Source: Streptomyces sp. NRRL F-525
Lineage (GTDB): Bacteria; Actinomycetota; Actinomycetes; Streptomycetales; Streptomycetaceae
Direction of reading: 5' to 3'
NCBI RefSeq assembly: GCF_000716605.1
Contig: NZ_JNXE01000047.1
Coordinates: forward strand, 1-64,000
Length of the DNA stretch: 64,000 nucleotides
The position numbers and the translations under genes are program-made. The notes below the pieces were generated by a model. The model was not told where the DNA came from, made no database searches, and worked only from the letters and a program-made list of their open reading frames with translations. Shown piece after piece: positions 51,844 to 60,656 of this stretch; the stretch's first letter is position 1, and the number at the start of each line of letters is the position of its first letter.

Positions 51844-53928
51844 TCAGTCCGGGCGCGGCCCCGCCCCCCGCGCCACCTCCCGCAGCAACGGCCGGCTCGC
51901 CGCGCTCGCCCCCGCCAACCCCGCGAAGCCCAGCGCCAGGCAGCCGGCCAGGAGGGTGAGACCCCCGGCGTCCAGGTGTGGTGTGCCGCCGCCGAAGGTC
52001 AGCGGGGCCGCGCAGAACAGGCCCGTCAGAACCGCGCCGGTCGTCAGTACCGCGCCCGGCAGTACCGACTCCGTGCGCCTCGCCGTGTCCAGGACGCGGA
52101 GGGGCGTGCCGGCGAGGTGGAGCAGGCCGTAGGTGCGGCGGCGGTCCAGGACCGAGGAGGCCGCCGTGATGCCGGTCGAGGCGATGGCGATGGTGAAACT
52201 CGCGGCCAGGACGGTCAGGGTCGAGAGGTGGAAGTCGTGGTCGAACTCCCGTGACTGCCAGTCGATGTCCGTGCCGGTGAGGGGGTACTGGCCGGGGATG
52301 AGACCGGTCAGCGCGGCGCGTGCCGCGTCCATGCGGCTCGGGTCGGTGATGGTCGCCGTGAGCTGCCGTTCGCCACCGGCGTTGCCTGCCCCACCGTCAC
52401 CCTCAACCCCCCTGCCACCAGCGCCACTTGCCCCAGTGCCCGTAGCCACCCAAGTCGTCGTCACACCAACCGTCGCCCTGATCCCCGCCTCCCTCAACCG
52501 CCCCTCCGCCGACTCCCGCACCGCCGCGACCCGCCCGCTCGGTACGGCGAGGGACAGTTGGCCGGGGGTGTCCCACGGGGAGCCCGCCGCGATGCTGAAC
52601 AGGGCGAAGAAGCCGGCTACGAAGCCTGCCAGGGTGAGGCCCGAGACCGCGCGCCAGACCGACTTGGGGTCGTCCAGCAGGCGGCGGCCGGCCAGGAGGG
52701 TCGTTGGGCGGCGGGCCAGGTCCGTCACCAGGGAGCCCAACGTGCCTACCACCCAAGGGCCGATGACCGACAGCGCGGCGAAGACGGCCGCGCAGCAGTA
52801 CACCACCGCGTTGATGTCCATCGGCCTGCCCTTGGAGAGCTGCCAGTAGCCGACGAGTACGGCGACGAACAGCAGGGCGCGCACGGCGTTCAGGCGGGGG
52901 GTGCGGGAACGCCGTACGACTCCCAACGGGCCTACGACCACCTGGCGCAGCCCCGCCAACGCGCTGACCGTCACCATCAGGACCACGCCGGTGAGGACGG
53001 CGAGGAGGACCGGCACGCCCACCCAGAGGTCGGCGACGTACCAACTACCGCCCGCCACCGGGACGTTGGACGCCAGGGGGAGCAGTGCCGCGTAGCCCAG
53101 CGCGCCCGTCACCGCTCCCGCCGTGGCCGTCAGTGCCGCCTCCGCCGCCGCCATTCCCGCTATGCGGCTCGGTGCCGCGCCGAGCAGGCGTAGCAGGGCC
53201 AGTCGGCTGTCCCGGCGGGAGACGGACAGGCGGGCGGAGGAGGCGCCGAGGAGCAGGAGGGGGATGATCACCAGGGCTGTCGCGAGCTTCGTCAGGTCCT
53301 GGTACTGGGCGGTCATGCCGTCCGCCGGGCGTGCTCCCTCGAAGTTCGCTATGGGAGTGGGGGTCACTATGTCGCCGGGGCGGCGCGGGTCCGTGCCGCG
53401 TTTCGTCGTCATCGTGGGGGAGTTGGCCTCGTAGCCGACCACCGCCACCAGCTCGCCCGGCCTCGCTAGCGCGGCTCGGCCCAGGATGCCTGTGGGGGGT
53501 TCGGACGGCGACCCCGGCGACCCCGAGAGTCCCAACAGCCCTCGTACACCCGGGAGTTCCGCCAGAGCCGGTGAAGTCCATACCTCGCCCGGCTCGGGAA
53601 AGCGGGGCATGCCCGGTGGTGCGGGGGGACTCGTCCGGCCGCCCGGGAGCGCCGCTACGTCTACGACCGTCACCGGGTTGCCGTCGACGAACGTGGTCGC
53701 CACGGCCTGGATCGCCACCGCCCGCGCGGAGTTGGACTTCGCGGGGGTGCGCCAGTCCGTGTGGGCGGCGCGGGCGCCGAAGCCCAGGTTGGCGGCCACG
53801 CACAGGAACAGGAGCGCGGTGCAGAGGGCGGAGGCGGCCACGGAGAGGGCCACGCCGAGGTTGCCGTGGCGGCCGCCGCCGCGCAACAGGCGCCAAGTCA
53901 GCGTCCAGGTGGTGTGGTTGGCCTTCAT
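51844..53928 (-). CDS. ABC transporter permease, FtsX/MacB type
   Basis: Permease of 694 residues with one N-terminal helix (GVALSVAASALCTALLFLCV), a large extracytoplasmic loop, and two groups of membrane helices separated by a second loop, as in duplicated FtsX-domain permeases. Characteristic LSVSRRDSRLALLRLLGA and SSVLDRRRTYGLLHLAGTPL segments precede the helix groups. A Gly/Ala-rich insert is near residue 545. ATG 53928 overlaps the ATPase stop by 4 nt. Partner of the ATPase at 53925-54659; substrate unknown. Adjacent to a two-component system, as is common for antimicrobial-resistance exporters. Confidence 0.85.
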   Translation of the reverse strand: MKANHTTWTLTWRLLRGGGRHGNLGVALSVAASALCTALLFLCVAANLGFGARAAHTDWRTPAKSNSARAVAIQAVATTFVDGNPVTVVDVAALPGGRTSPPAPPGMPRFPEPGEVWTSPALAELPGVRGLLGLSGSPGSPSEPPTGILGRAALARPGELVAVVGYEANSPTMTTKRGTDPRRPGDIVTPTPIANFEGARPADGMTAQYQDLTKLATALVIIPLLLLGASSARLSVSRRDSRLALLRLLGAAPSRIAGMAAAEAALTATAGAVTGALGYAALLPLASNVPVAGGSWYVADLWVGVPVLLAVLTGVVLMVTVSALAGLRQVVVGPLGVVRRSRTPRLNAVRALLFVAVLVGYWQLSKGRPMDINAVVYCCAAVFAALSVIGPWVVGTLGSLVTDLARRPTTLLAGRRLLDDPKSVWRAVSGLTLAGFVAGFFALFSIAAGSPWDTPGQLSLAVPSGRVAAVRESAEGRLREAGIRATVGVTTTWVATGTGASGAGGRGVEGDGGAGNAGGERQLTATITDPSRMDAARAALTGLIPGQYPLTGTDIDWQSREFDHDFHLSTLTVLAASFTIAIASTGITAASSVLDRRRTYGLLHLAGTPLRVLDTARRTESVLPGAVLTTGAVLTGLFCAAPLTFGGGTPHLDAGGLTLLAGCLALGFAGLAGASAASRPLLREVARGAGPRPD

Positions 53929-54659
53929 CGGCCCGCTCCTGTGTTCGCTACGGCGCCCCGCGAGGCCGCCGTCTCTCCTACGATCCGTCCGTCCCGCACC
54001 CGCACCGTACGGTCGCACCAGCGGGCGACCGACTCGTCGTGGGTGACCACCACCAGTGCCGCGTTCTGCTCCCTGGTGACCCGCACCAGCAGGCTGATCA
54101 CCTCCTGGCCCGTCGTCTGGTCGAGGGCGCCGGTCGGTTCGTCGGCGAAGACGACCTGGGCGCCGGCGACCAACGCCCTTGCCAGGGCGACCCGTTGGGC
54201 CTGGCCGCCGGAGAGCTGGCCGGGGCGGCTGTCCTCCTTGCCGTCCAGGCCCAGGGGTGCGAACCAGGTGCGGGCCTGGCGTTCCGCCTCGCGGCGGGGT
54301 GTGCCGCCGAGCATCAGAGGGAGGGCCACGTTCTCCACGGCCGGGAGTTCGGGCAGCAACTGGCCGAACTGGAAGACGAATCCGAAGCGGACCCGGCGCA
54401 ACTCGCTGCGGTGCGGCTCGCGCAGCTGGTCGATGCGTTCGCCGTCCAGCAACACCTGTCCGCTGTCCGGGCGTTCGATGTTCGCCAGGCAGTGCAGCAG
54501 CGTCGACTTGCCCGAACCCGAAGGGCCCATCACGGCCACGGACTCACCGGCGCGCACCGCGATGTCCACCGCGTCGAGCGCCTGCGTCGACCCGAAGGAC
54601 TTGGACAGTGCGATGCCCTGCAACACCGGCGGAGGAACAGGAGGTGAGGTGGGATTCAT
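53925..54659 (-). CDS. ABC transporter ATP-binding protein, LolD/MacB type
   Basis: ATPase of 244 residues: Walker A GPSGSGKST, Q-loop FQFGQLLPELPAVENV, signature LSGGQAQRVALARAL, Walker B VVFADEPTGALD, H-loop VVVTHDES. The VENV/PTGALD pattern places it in the MacB/LolD exporter group. ATG 54659 (MNPTSPP) preferred over the upstream ATG at 54683. Coupled to the permease by an ATGA overlap. Divergent from the histidine kinase gene with 118 bp between starts. Confidence 0.9.
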   Translation of the reverse strand: MNPTSPPVPPPVLQGIALSKSFGSTQALDAVDIAVRAGESVAVMGPSGSGKSTLLHCLANIERPDSGQVLLDGERIDQLREPHRSELRRVRFGFVFQFGQLLPELPAVENVALPLMLGGTPRREAERQARTWFAPLGLDGKEDSRPGQLSGGQAQRVALARALVAGAQVVFADEPTGALDQTTGQEVISLLVRVTREQNAALVVVTHDESVARWCDRTVRVRDGRIVGETAASRGAVANTGAGR

Positions 54660-54777
54660 GCGCCCAACATGCCGGGCCGCCACGGCACTTCGCCTCGGCC
54701 GGGCGACCGGTTCGCGCTCCTCGCATCGTCCTTTCGGCCGAGGCCGGGTGACAACGGGCGCCCCTACGCTGCGAGTT

Positions 54778-56019
54778 GTGCGAGAACTGGACGATCAGAA
54801 TCTGGGCGACGACCAGACGGCCCTCTCCCGGCTGTCCCGCCGTACCGCGCTCACCGCGCTGGCCCTGGTCATGGCGTTGTTGTGGGTGCTCGACGTGGCC
54901 TCCGTCGTCCCCACCGCCGGGCTCGAAGGGAACGGGGTCTGGTGGCGGGTGGTGCCCGGTGTCGTGGCCGCGGCGGCCCTGCTGCTGCCCGGCAGGGCGC
55001 CCTCGCTTACCTGGGGCGCGTGGGTCGCCGTGGTCGTCTCCTGGGCGGTCACCCTGGGGTTGCTGACGTCGGTGACGCCGTCCTTCGCCGGATGGGGGCT
55101 GCTGGAGACGCTGTGTCTGCTGCTCCTGCTGGTGCGTACGGCGAAGGACGTGTCGTCGCCCTGGGCGGCCGCAACTCTGGGCACCGCGCTGGGTGTTGCC
55201 GTGATCGCGGCGCCGATGCGCCTGGACGCGAACGGGGTCGTCTTCTCCTTCTTGCTGACCTTCCCCACGGGTGCCGCCGTCGGGCTCGGCTGCTATCTGC
55301 GGAGCCTCGACGACCGCAGAAGGCGTGCCGTCGCCGATGTGCGGCAGAGCGAGCGGCTCGAACTCGCCCGGGAACTGCATGACTTCGTCGCTCACCACGT
55401 CACCGGGATCGTCGTGCAGGCGCAGGCCGCGCGGGCGATCCGGGAGAGCGCGCCCGAGCAGGTGGACGTGCTGCTGGGGCACATCGAGCGGGCCGGGTCC
55501 GAAACCCTGCAGTCCATGCGGAAGTTGGTGCGGGTGCTGCGCGAGGACGACGGGCGGGCGGTGCGGCCGGGAGACCTCTTCGCCGAACTCGGGGAACTGG
55601 TCGCCGCATTCGCCGAGCGTGACGCCCCCGCCACCCTCCAGGTCGCGGCCGAGGTGCGGCAGGCGCGGCCCGATCCCGAGGTGGAGACGTCCGTGCGGAA
55701 CGTGGTGCGGGAGGGGCTGACGAACGTACGACGGCATGCCTCGGGATCGCCGTCCGTGTCCGTGCGGGTCGCGCTGGCGGGGGAGGGCGACGGGGACGGG
55801 CGGCGGCTTCGGGTCGAGGTGCACAACGCGCCGTCCTCGCGGCGGGCCGCGCCGAACGCCGAACCGCTCGGCGGGCGGGGCGGGTTGGGCCTCGTCGGGC
55901 TGGCCGAGCGCGCCGAGGCCGTCGGGGGCACGCTGCACGCGAGCCGGGCGGAGGACGGGGGGTGGCGGCTGACGGCGGAGTTTCCGTTGCGCGGGGCTGT
56001 GGCAGGATCGCCCGCATGA
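54778..56019 (+). CDS. Sensor histidine kinase (HisKA_3, NarL-partner type)
   Basis: Kinase of 413 residues with five to six N-terminal membrane helices, little extracytoplasmic loop, and a HisKA_3 dimerisation domain with phospho-acceptor His201 in ARELHDFVAHH. The HATPase has N-box REGLTNVRRHA and G-box GGRGGLGLVGLAERA. Start GTG 54778. The stop overlaps the response regulator ATG (ATGA). Divergent from the ABC exporter, which it may control. Confidence 0.88.
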   Translation: MRELDDQNLGDDQTALSRLSRRTALTALALVMALLWVLDVASVVPTAGLEGNGVWWRVVPGVVAAAALLLPGRAPSLTWGAWVAVVVSWAVTLGLLTSVTPSFAGWGLLETLCLLLLLVRTAKDVSSPWAAATLGTALGVAVIAAPMRLDANGVVFSFLLTFPTGAAVGLGCYLRSLDDRRRRAVADVRQSERLELARELHDFVAHHVTGIVVQAQAARAIRESAPEQVDVLLGHIERAGSETLQSMRKLVRVLREDDGRAVRPGDLFAELGELVAAFAERDAPATLQVAAEVRQARPDPEVETSVRNVVREGLTNVRRHASGSPSVSVRVALAGEGDGDGRRLRVEVHNAPSSRRAAPNAEPLGGRGGLGLVGLAERAEAVGGTLHASRAEDGGWRLTAEFPLRGAVAGSPA

Positions 56020-56729
56020 CCGAGGCCAATGCCGGTGCCGGCACGAGTGGTTCGGGAAGACGTATCACCGTTCTGATCGCCGACGATCAGGAAATGGTGC
56101 GCACCGGATTCCGGCTCATCCTCCAACTCCAGCCCGACATCGAGGTGGTGGGCGAGGCGGCCGACGGCGCGGAGTGCGTGGAGCTGGCCAGGAAGCTGCG
56201 GCCCGACGTGTGTCTCGTCGACATCCGGATGCCCAAGCTCGACGGGCTGGAGGTGACCCGGCTGCTCGCGGGGCCGAAGGCCGTCGATCCGCTGCGGGTC
56301 GTGGTCGTGACGACCTTCGACCAGGACGACTACGTCTACGGGGCGTTGCACGGCGGCGCCTGCGGGTTCCTGCTGAAGGACGCGGGACCCGGGCTGCTGG
56401 TGGAGGCCGTGCGCGCGGCCTCGCGCGGCGACGCGCTGGTGTCGCCCGCCGTGACCGTACGGCTGTTGGAGCGGATCGGTGAGCAGCGGCCCGCGGCGGA
56501 GACCGCCCGGCGGGCCGAGGTGTCCTCAAGTCCCCTGACAGGAAGGGAACTTGACGTGGTGCGGCTGGTCGCCGAAGGGCGGACCAATCAGGAGATCTGC
56601 GCCGAGCTGTTCGTGTCGCTCTCCACCGTCAAGACGCACATGGCCAGTGTCCAGGGCAAGTTGAAGCTGCGGAACCGGGTGGAGATAGCCGCCTGGGCGT
56701 GGCGGAGCGGTGTGGTCGGCGACCGCTGA
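56016..56729 (+). CDS. Response regulator, NarL/LuxR family
   Basis: Regulator of 237 residues: receiver with acidic pocket IADDQEM, phospho-acceptor Asp69 in CLVDIRMPKLDG, Thr/Lys switch residues in VVTTFD and FLLKDA; C-terminal LuxR helix-turn-helix LTGRELDVVRLVAEG to LSTVKTHMASVQGKL. Coupled to the upstream kinase. Confidence 0.9.
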   Translation: MTEANAGAGTSGSGRRITVLIADDQEMVRTGFRLILQLQPDIEVVGEAADGAECVELARKLRPDVCLVDIRMPKLDGLEVTRLLAGPKAVDPLRVVVVTTFDQDDYVYGALHGGACGFLLKDAGPGLLVEAVRAASRGDALVSPAVTVRLLERIGEQRPAAETARRAEVSSSPLTGRELDVVRLVAEGRTNQEICAELFVSLSTVKTHMASVQGKLKLRNRVEIAAWAWRSGVVGDR

Positions 56730-56774
56730 TCCGGCCGGTCGCCGTGGCCCGCACCAACTGCCGTGCCGCACCGC

Positions 56775-57113
56775 CTACTTCGTCAGGCCGTAGTCGAAGC
56801 TCACGCGGTCGCCGTGCACTCCGGTGACGGAGATCAGCATCTTCTTGGTCTCGCCCTTGAAGACGGCGGTGCACGCCACGGTGTAGTCCATCTTCGCGCG
56901 CAGCCCGCCCGGGCAGCTCACGGACTGCGGGCCGTCCTGGACGAAGGGGATGGCGTAGTTCTCCTTGGCCTGCTTCTCGACCTCGGCGCGCGGCACCGTG
57001 TGGTCCGGGCCGCTCGCGGTGGCGACCGACGAGTTGTCGAACACGTTCCATGCCACCACGACGCCGCCGGCCAGTACGGCGGCCGCGGCCAGGGCGATGA
57101 CGATGCGCTTCAT
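56775..57113 (-). CDS. DUF4333 secreted or membrane-anchored protein
   Basis: Protein of 112 residues: N-terminal MKRIVIALAAAAVLAGGVVV membrane/signal helix, then a small domain with two cysteines (VSCPGGL and VACTAVF) spaced as in DUF4333. Convergent with the response regulator gene. Start ATG 57113 with GGAGCTCC upstream. Function unknown. Confidence 0.8.
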   Translation of the reverse strand: MKRIVIALAAAAVLAGGVVVAWNVFDNSSVATASGPDHTVPRAEVEKQAKENYAIPFVQDGPQSVSCPGGLRAKMDYTVACTAVFKGETKKMLISVTGVHGDRVSFDYGLTK

Positions 57114-57285
57114 GCGGAGCTCCTCGGTTCGCGGTGCGGCCGGTCCTCACCGGCTGCTGTCCCCAGAGCTTCCTCCCGCACGGGTACCCGCCACCTCGGC
57201 CGGGCGGCCGGTTCCGGAGCCGGACCTCGGCCGGAAGTACGAGGGCCGTTCGGCGGGCCGACGGTCGTACGCGAGGGAAGGCGGC

Positions 57286-57327
57286 GGGAAACCAGCTGGC
57301 GAGTACGGGAAAACAGCTGGTGAGTAC
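57286..57327. repeat. Two 21-bp direct repeats upstream of the DUF5994 gene
   Basis: 57286-57306 and 57307-57327 are gggaaaccagctggcgagtac and a two-mismatch copy, each centred on CAGCTG; a further GAGTAC follows at 57333. They sit in the 333-bp divergent gap 57114-57446, with a lone GGGTAT (57354-57359) downstream that could be a stress-sigma -10. Candidate regulator site. Confidence 0.5.
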
Positions 57328-57446
57328 TTGAGGAGTACGCTCGAAGTCACCGAGGGTATTCCGCGCACCGGCCTCCATGCCCGTGTCGTTTTCGGTGATC
57401 GATTACGCCGGGCCGGTCGTGACCGGCCCAGAGCAGGGTTCGCGTC

Positions 57447-57920
57447 ATGACTGCGCCCGTTGCACCTGTTGCCCCCGTTCCGTCCGCCCCCGCACTCCGT
57501 ATGTCGCTCGCTCCGCTCGGTTCCGCGCCCGCTCTGCTGGACGGGGCCTGGTGGCCGCGCTCCCGTGACCTGGGGGCGGAACTTCCCCAACTGGTCGCCG
57601 CACTCGATCCGTTGTGGGGGCGGATCACCCGGGTCACGGTGAATCCCACGCACTGGCCGGCCGCTTTTCCGCGCAAGGTGCCGGTCGACGGGCATGTCGT
57701 GAAGGTGGGCTGGTTCCTGGCCGAGCAGGATCCGCACCAGCTGCTGCTCCTGTCGTACCGGACGAGCCGCTGGGACCTGCTCGTCGTACCCCCTGAGACG
57801 GACCCGGCCACGGCGGCCTGGCTGATGACCGCCGCGAGTGATCCGCAGCGGACGTCGACCGGGAGTCAGCTGGTCGCGGAGGCGGCGGACGTGCCGGACC
57901 TCCTTACGACGCCCTCCTGA
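57447..57920 (+). CDS. DUF5994 family protein
   Basis: Soluble protein of 157 residues. Recognisable family features: LDGAWWPRSRDLGAELPQLV, VTVNPTHWP, and the HQLLLLSYRTSRWDLLVVPP core, followed by an AAWLMTAASDP helix. Function unknown. ATG 57447; weak RBS (GCAGGG). Its last 17 nt overlap the convergent sigma factor gene. Confidence 0.8.
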   Translation: MTAPVAPVAPVPSAPALRMSLAPLGSAPALLDGAWWPRSRDLGAELPQLVAALDPLWGRITRVTVNPTHWPAAFPRKVPVDGHVVKVGWFLAEQDPHQLLLLSYRTSRWDLLVVPPETDPATAAWLMTAASDPQRTSTGSQLVAEAADVPDLLTTPS

Positions 57921-58728
57921 ACGCGCGCGGCTCGGCCATCACCTGGTCGTGCAGACGGGCGCAGGTGCGGGTGATCAGGCGGGAGACGTGCATCTGGGAG
58001 ACGCCGAGCTGCAGCCCGATGCGCGCCTGCGTCATCTCGCAGAAGAAGCGCATGTAGAGGATCTCGCGCTCCCGCTCGGGCAGCGCCCGCAACAGGGGAC
58101 GCAGCGCCTCGCGGTTGACGATCAGGTCGAAGTCGGGCTCGATGTCACCGAGGGTGTCCGTCAGCGGGTGGCCGTCCGTGGGGTGGCCGGGTACGGCGTC
58201 CAGGGACCAGGCGGTGTAGGCCTCCAACGCCCCCTGGCCCAGCCGTACTTCGGCCTCCGTCAGCCCGGTGTGCGCGGCGATCTCGTGGACGGCGGAGATC
58301 GTCCCGCCCCGCGTGGCACTCAACTCGTGGTCGGCGGACCGGACTTGACCGCGCAGCTCCTGCACCCGGCGCGGTACGTGGACGACCCAGAGGTCGTCGC
58401 GGAAGTGCCGCTTCACCTCGCCGAGGATCGTCGGGATCGCGAAGCTGGGGAAGGCCGTGCCGAGACTCGGGTCGAAGCGCGACACCGCCTTGACCAGGCC
58501 GAGTTGGGCGACCTGCGTGAGATCCTCCCCGGACTCGCCGCGGTGCCGGAAGCGCCGGGCCAGCCGTACGGCCATCGGCATCCACGCGCACACCACTTCC
58601 TGGCACAGCGCTGCCCGCTCCGGACCGTTCGGCAGTGCGGCGATCCGGCGGAACGACTCTTCGGTGTCGGGGGAGTCGTCGTAAGTGCGCTTGGTGGTAC
58701 GGGACTTGAGCGTACGTTCGGCCTGCAT
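57904..58728 (-). CDS. SigB/SigF-type stress and sporulation sigma factor
   Basis: Sigma-70 group 3 factor of 274 residues. Region 2: LARRFRHRGESGEDLTQVAQ, LGLVKAVSRFDPSLGTAFPS, FAIPTILGEVKRHFRD. Region 3: WVVHVPRRVQEL. Region 4: LPEREREILYMRF and QLGVSQMHVSRLI. Full length. Such factors in Streptomyces are governed by RsbW-type anti-sigma factors and BldG-type antagonists; which of the several is not visible here. Start ATG 58728. Overlaps the DUF5994 gene tail-to-tail. Confidence 0.92.
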   Translation of the reverse strand: MQAERTLKSRTTKRTYDDSPDTEESFRRIAALPNGPERAALCQEVVCAWMPMAVRLARRFRHRGESGEDLTQVAQLGLVKAVSRFDPSLGTAFPSFAIPTILGEVKRHFRDDLWVVHVPRRVQELRGQVRSADHELSATRGGTISAVHEIAAHTGLTEAEVRLGQGALEAYTAWSLDAVPGHPTDGHPLTDTLGDIEPDFDLIVNREALRPLLRALPEREREILYMRFFCEMTQARIGLQLGVSQMHVSRLITRTCARLHDQVMAEPRAFRRAS

Positions 58729-58980
58729 GGGGACGTGCTCCCTCTACGGTGGTGTCACTTACCGTGGGGTCGGCAGACCGCAGCACACTGGGGAGCAGCG
58801 AACACCGCTCCCACGGGGGTGCCTCCGGTCCGAAGCACACCGGACGAGTGCCCGGGGGGACGGCTTTCAAACGGGCTCATTCGAACGGGTTTTCGTGATA
58901 CCCGTGGCTATGCTGCTGTACAGACGTCCCAGACCCCGGCGCCGTACCACCCCACCGAGTCTTCCGAACCGAGGCGTCTC

Positions 58981-59655
58981 ATGAGCAGCCCGCTGCAATC
59001 GCACGAACCCGAAGGCCAGCCGCCGGAGCCGACCGTCATGGGCGTCGTGGACGCCATGGACACGGTGCGGCTGCGCCGGCTGAACCGCTGGCAGGCCGAG
59101 GGCCTGCGGGAGGATCTCGCGGATCTGTACGTGGAGTCCTCCGACGCCGACGCGGGCGAGGAGTTCAACGACCGGCAGAAGTTCCTGCTCCGGCTCGCCG
59201 ACGACGTGAAACTGCCCGGCTTCGACATGCTCGTCGCCGAGGCGGAAGCCCTCGCGGGATGCGTCTGCGGCTTCTCCGTACCGCGCGACGGGTCGTGGTG
59301 GCAGGGATTCGAGGGGCAGTTGCCCCAGAACCTGGAGCAACTCACCGCGTCCGGGCATGTGTTCGCGATCCTGGAGACCCTCGTCCATCCGCACCAGCAC
59401 GCGCGCGGCCTCGCCCGGCTGATGCAGGAGCGGCTGCTCACCGACCACCAGGCCTCGCTGGGTGTCACGTTGGTGGACGAGTCCGCCCGGTGGGTCCTGG
59501 CCGCCCTCAAGGGGTGGGGGTGGCAGGAGGTCGGGCGGATCCAACGCGAGGACGACACAACTCCCGTACGGGTGCTGGTACTTCCGCTCGGCGAGCGTAC
59601 GGAGGACCATCCGGACGGGCTGGCGCACAACGACCGGACGCAGCGTCCGGAATAG
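58981..59655 (+). CDS. GNAT-like acetyltransferase
   Basis: Protein of 224 residues with a GNAT-like core: EAEALAGCVCGFSVP (beta strands), AILETLVHPHQHARGLARLM (acetyl-CoA loop-like) and DESARWVLAALKGWGWQEVG. The RGxA/G pyrophosphate-binding motif reads ARGLARL. Substrate unknown. ATG 58981; RBS weak (CGAGGCGTCTC). Confidence 0.7.
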   Translation: MSSPLQSHEPEGQPPEPTVMGVVDAMDTVRLRRLNRWQAEGLREDLADLYVESSDADAGEEFNDRQKFLLRLADDVKLPGFDMLVAEAEALAGCVCGFSVPRDGSWWQGFEGQLPQNLEQLTASGHVFAILETLVHPHQHARGLARLMQERLLTDHQASLGVTLVDESARWVLAALKGWGWQEVGRIQREDDTTPVRVLVLPLGERTEDHPDGLAHNDRTQRPE

Positions 59656-59806
59656 GTCCCGGGCAGGTCCCGCAGTTCACGTAGTTCTCGAACTGTTTAG
59701 GTTCGGCGGGCCGGGCTACCCAGTGGGGGCGTCCGTCGGCCGTTCTGGACGAAGGCACCGGAGAGTTGGAACCACAGCTCCCGGTGCCGTCCCCATCCTG
59801 TACGGG

Positions 59807-60196
59807 CTACGGCCGGTCCGCCGCGTGGAGGCGGCGCAGCGCGCGGCGCAACTCCCGCTGGATGTCGGCCGGGAGCGGCTTGTCCTCCGCCGTGGCCACC
59901 AGGGCCGCCGCCACGGTCCGGAGCTTGATGTTGCAGTGCTGGGAGACGCCCACCAGCAGCTCCCAGGCCCTGTCGCCGGTGCACGGTGCGAGGGCCATCA
60001 CCATGCCGCGCGCCTGGTCGATCACCGCCCGGGTCTCCAGGGCCAGTGCCAACTGACTGTTCTGGGCGCGTAGTTGGAGGAGTTCGGCCAGCAGGGCCGG
60101 GTCGGGGGGAGAGGGAACGGCCGCCAACAGGGGGTGTAGGGACCGATCTTCGAGGGTCGTGGTCGGTTGGTGCGTGGTGCAGGGCGCGTGCCTCAT
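59807..60196 (-). CDS. ANTAR domain protein
   Basis: Protein of 129 residues with a short coiled coil (LLAELLQLRAQNSQLALALE) and the ANTAR RNA-binding fold ALETRAVIDQARGMVMALAP, AWELLVGVSQHCNIKLRTVA. ANTAR proteins bind paired stem-loops in mRNA leaders to cause antitermination. No sensor domain (PAS, GAF or receiver) is present, so control must come from elsewhere. Start ATG 60196. Confidence 0.85.
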   Translation of the reverse strand: MRHAPCTTHQPTTTLEDRSLHPLLAAVPSPPDPALLAELLQLRAQNSQLALALETRAVIDQARGMVMALAPCTGDRAWELLVGVSQHCNIKLRTVAAALVATAEDKPLPADIQRELRRALRRLHAADRP

Positions 60197-60277
60197 GCCG
60201 CAGTCCTTCGACGCGGTGGTTGTGCCCGATGCGAAGCAGGGCGAACACCGCGCCCCCAGCCTAGTCCTGCCCGGGGC

Positions 60278-60610
60278 TCAGCGGGTGGCGTCGGACTGGT
60301 TGCCGCGGCCCAGTGCGCGGGCGCACCAGCCGATGATGGAGGCGTTCACCAGTGCGCCGACGACCACCGCGACGAAGAACATGGCCTTGCCGCCCGGTAG
60401 TACGAGGAACACGAGACTGCCCGGGGCGGTCGCCAGGACCGGGACGACGCCCGCCATGGACTCGCCCGAGTCGTCCATGACGCTCACGACGACGGTCCAG
60501 ACGAGCAGGGCCACGCAGAGCGCGAGGTAGCCGAGGGCGAAGGGGTTGCGGAGGTTCTGGCCGAGCCGGTGGAGGGGGGAACGGGCGGCGTTGGCGTCGG
60601 TACTGGGCAT
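60278..60610 (-). CDS. SCO4225-family small membrane protein
   Basis: Protein of 110 residues with three predicted helices (LGYLALCVALLVWTVVVSVM, a weaker central one, and AMFFVAVVVGALVNASIIG). Family assignment from memory of Streptomyces SCO4225-type proteins. Function unknown. ATG 60610, GGAGT upstream. 47 bp downstream of the response regulator gene on the same strand, so possibly in that operon. Confidence 0.7.
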   Translation of the reverse strand: MPSTDANAARSPLHRLGQNLRNPFALGYLALCVALLVWTVVVSVMDDSGESMAGVVPVLATAPGSLVFLVLPGGKAMFFVAVVVGALVNASIIGWCARALGRGNQSDATR

Positions 60611-60656
60611 GGCTGTACTCCTAAGTGGCGCTGAGTGAAAGGGTGTTGAGGGTCGG

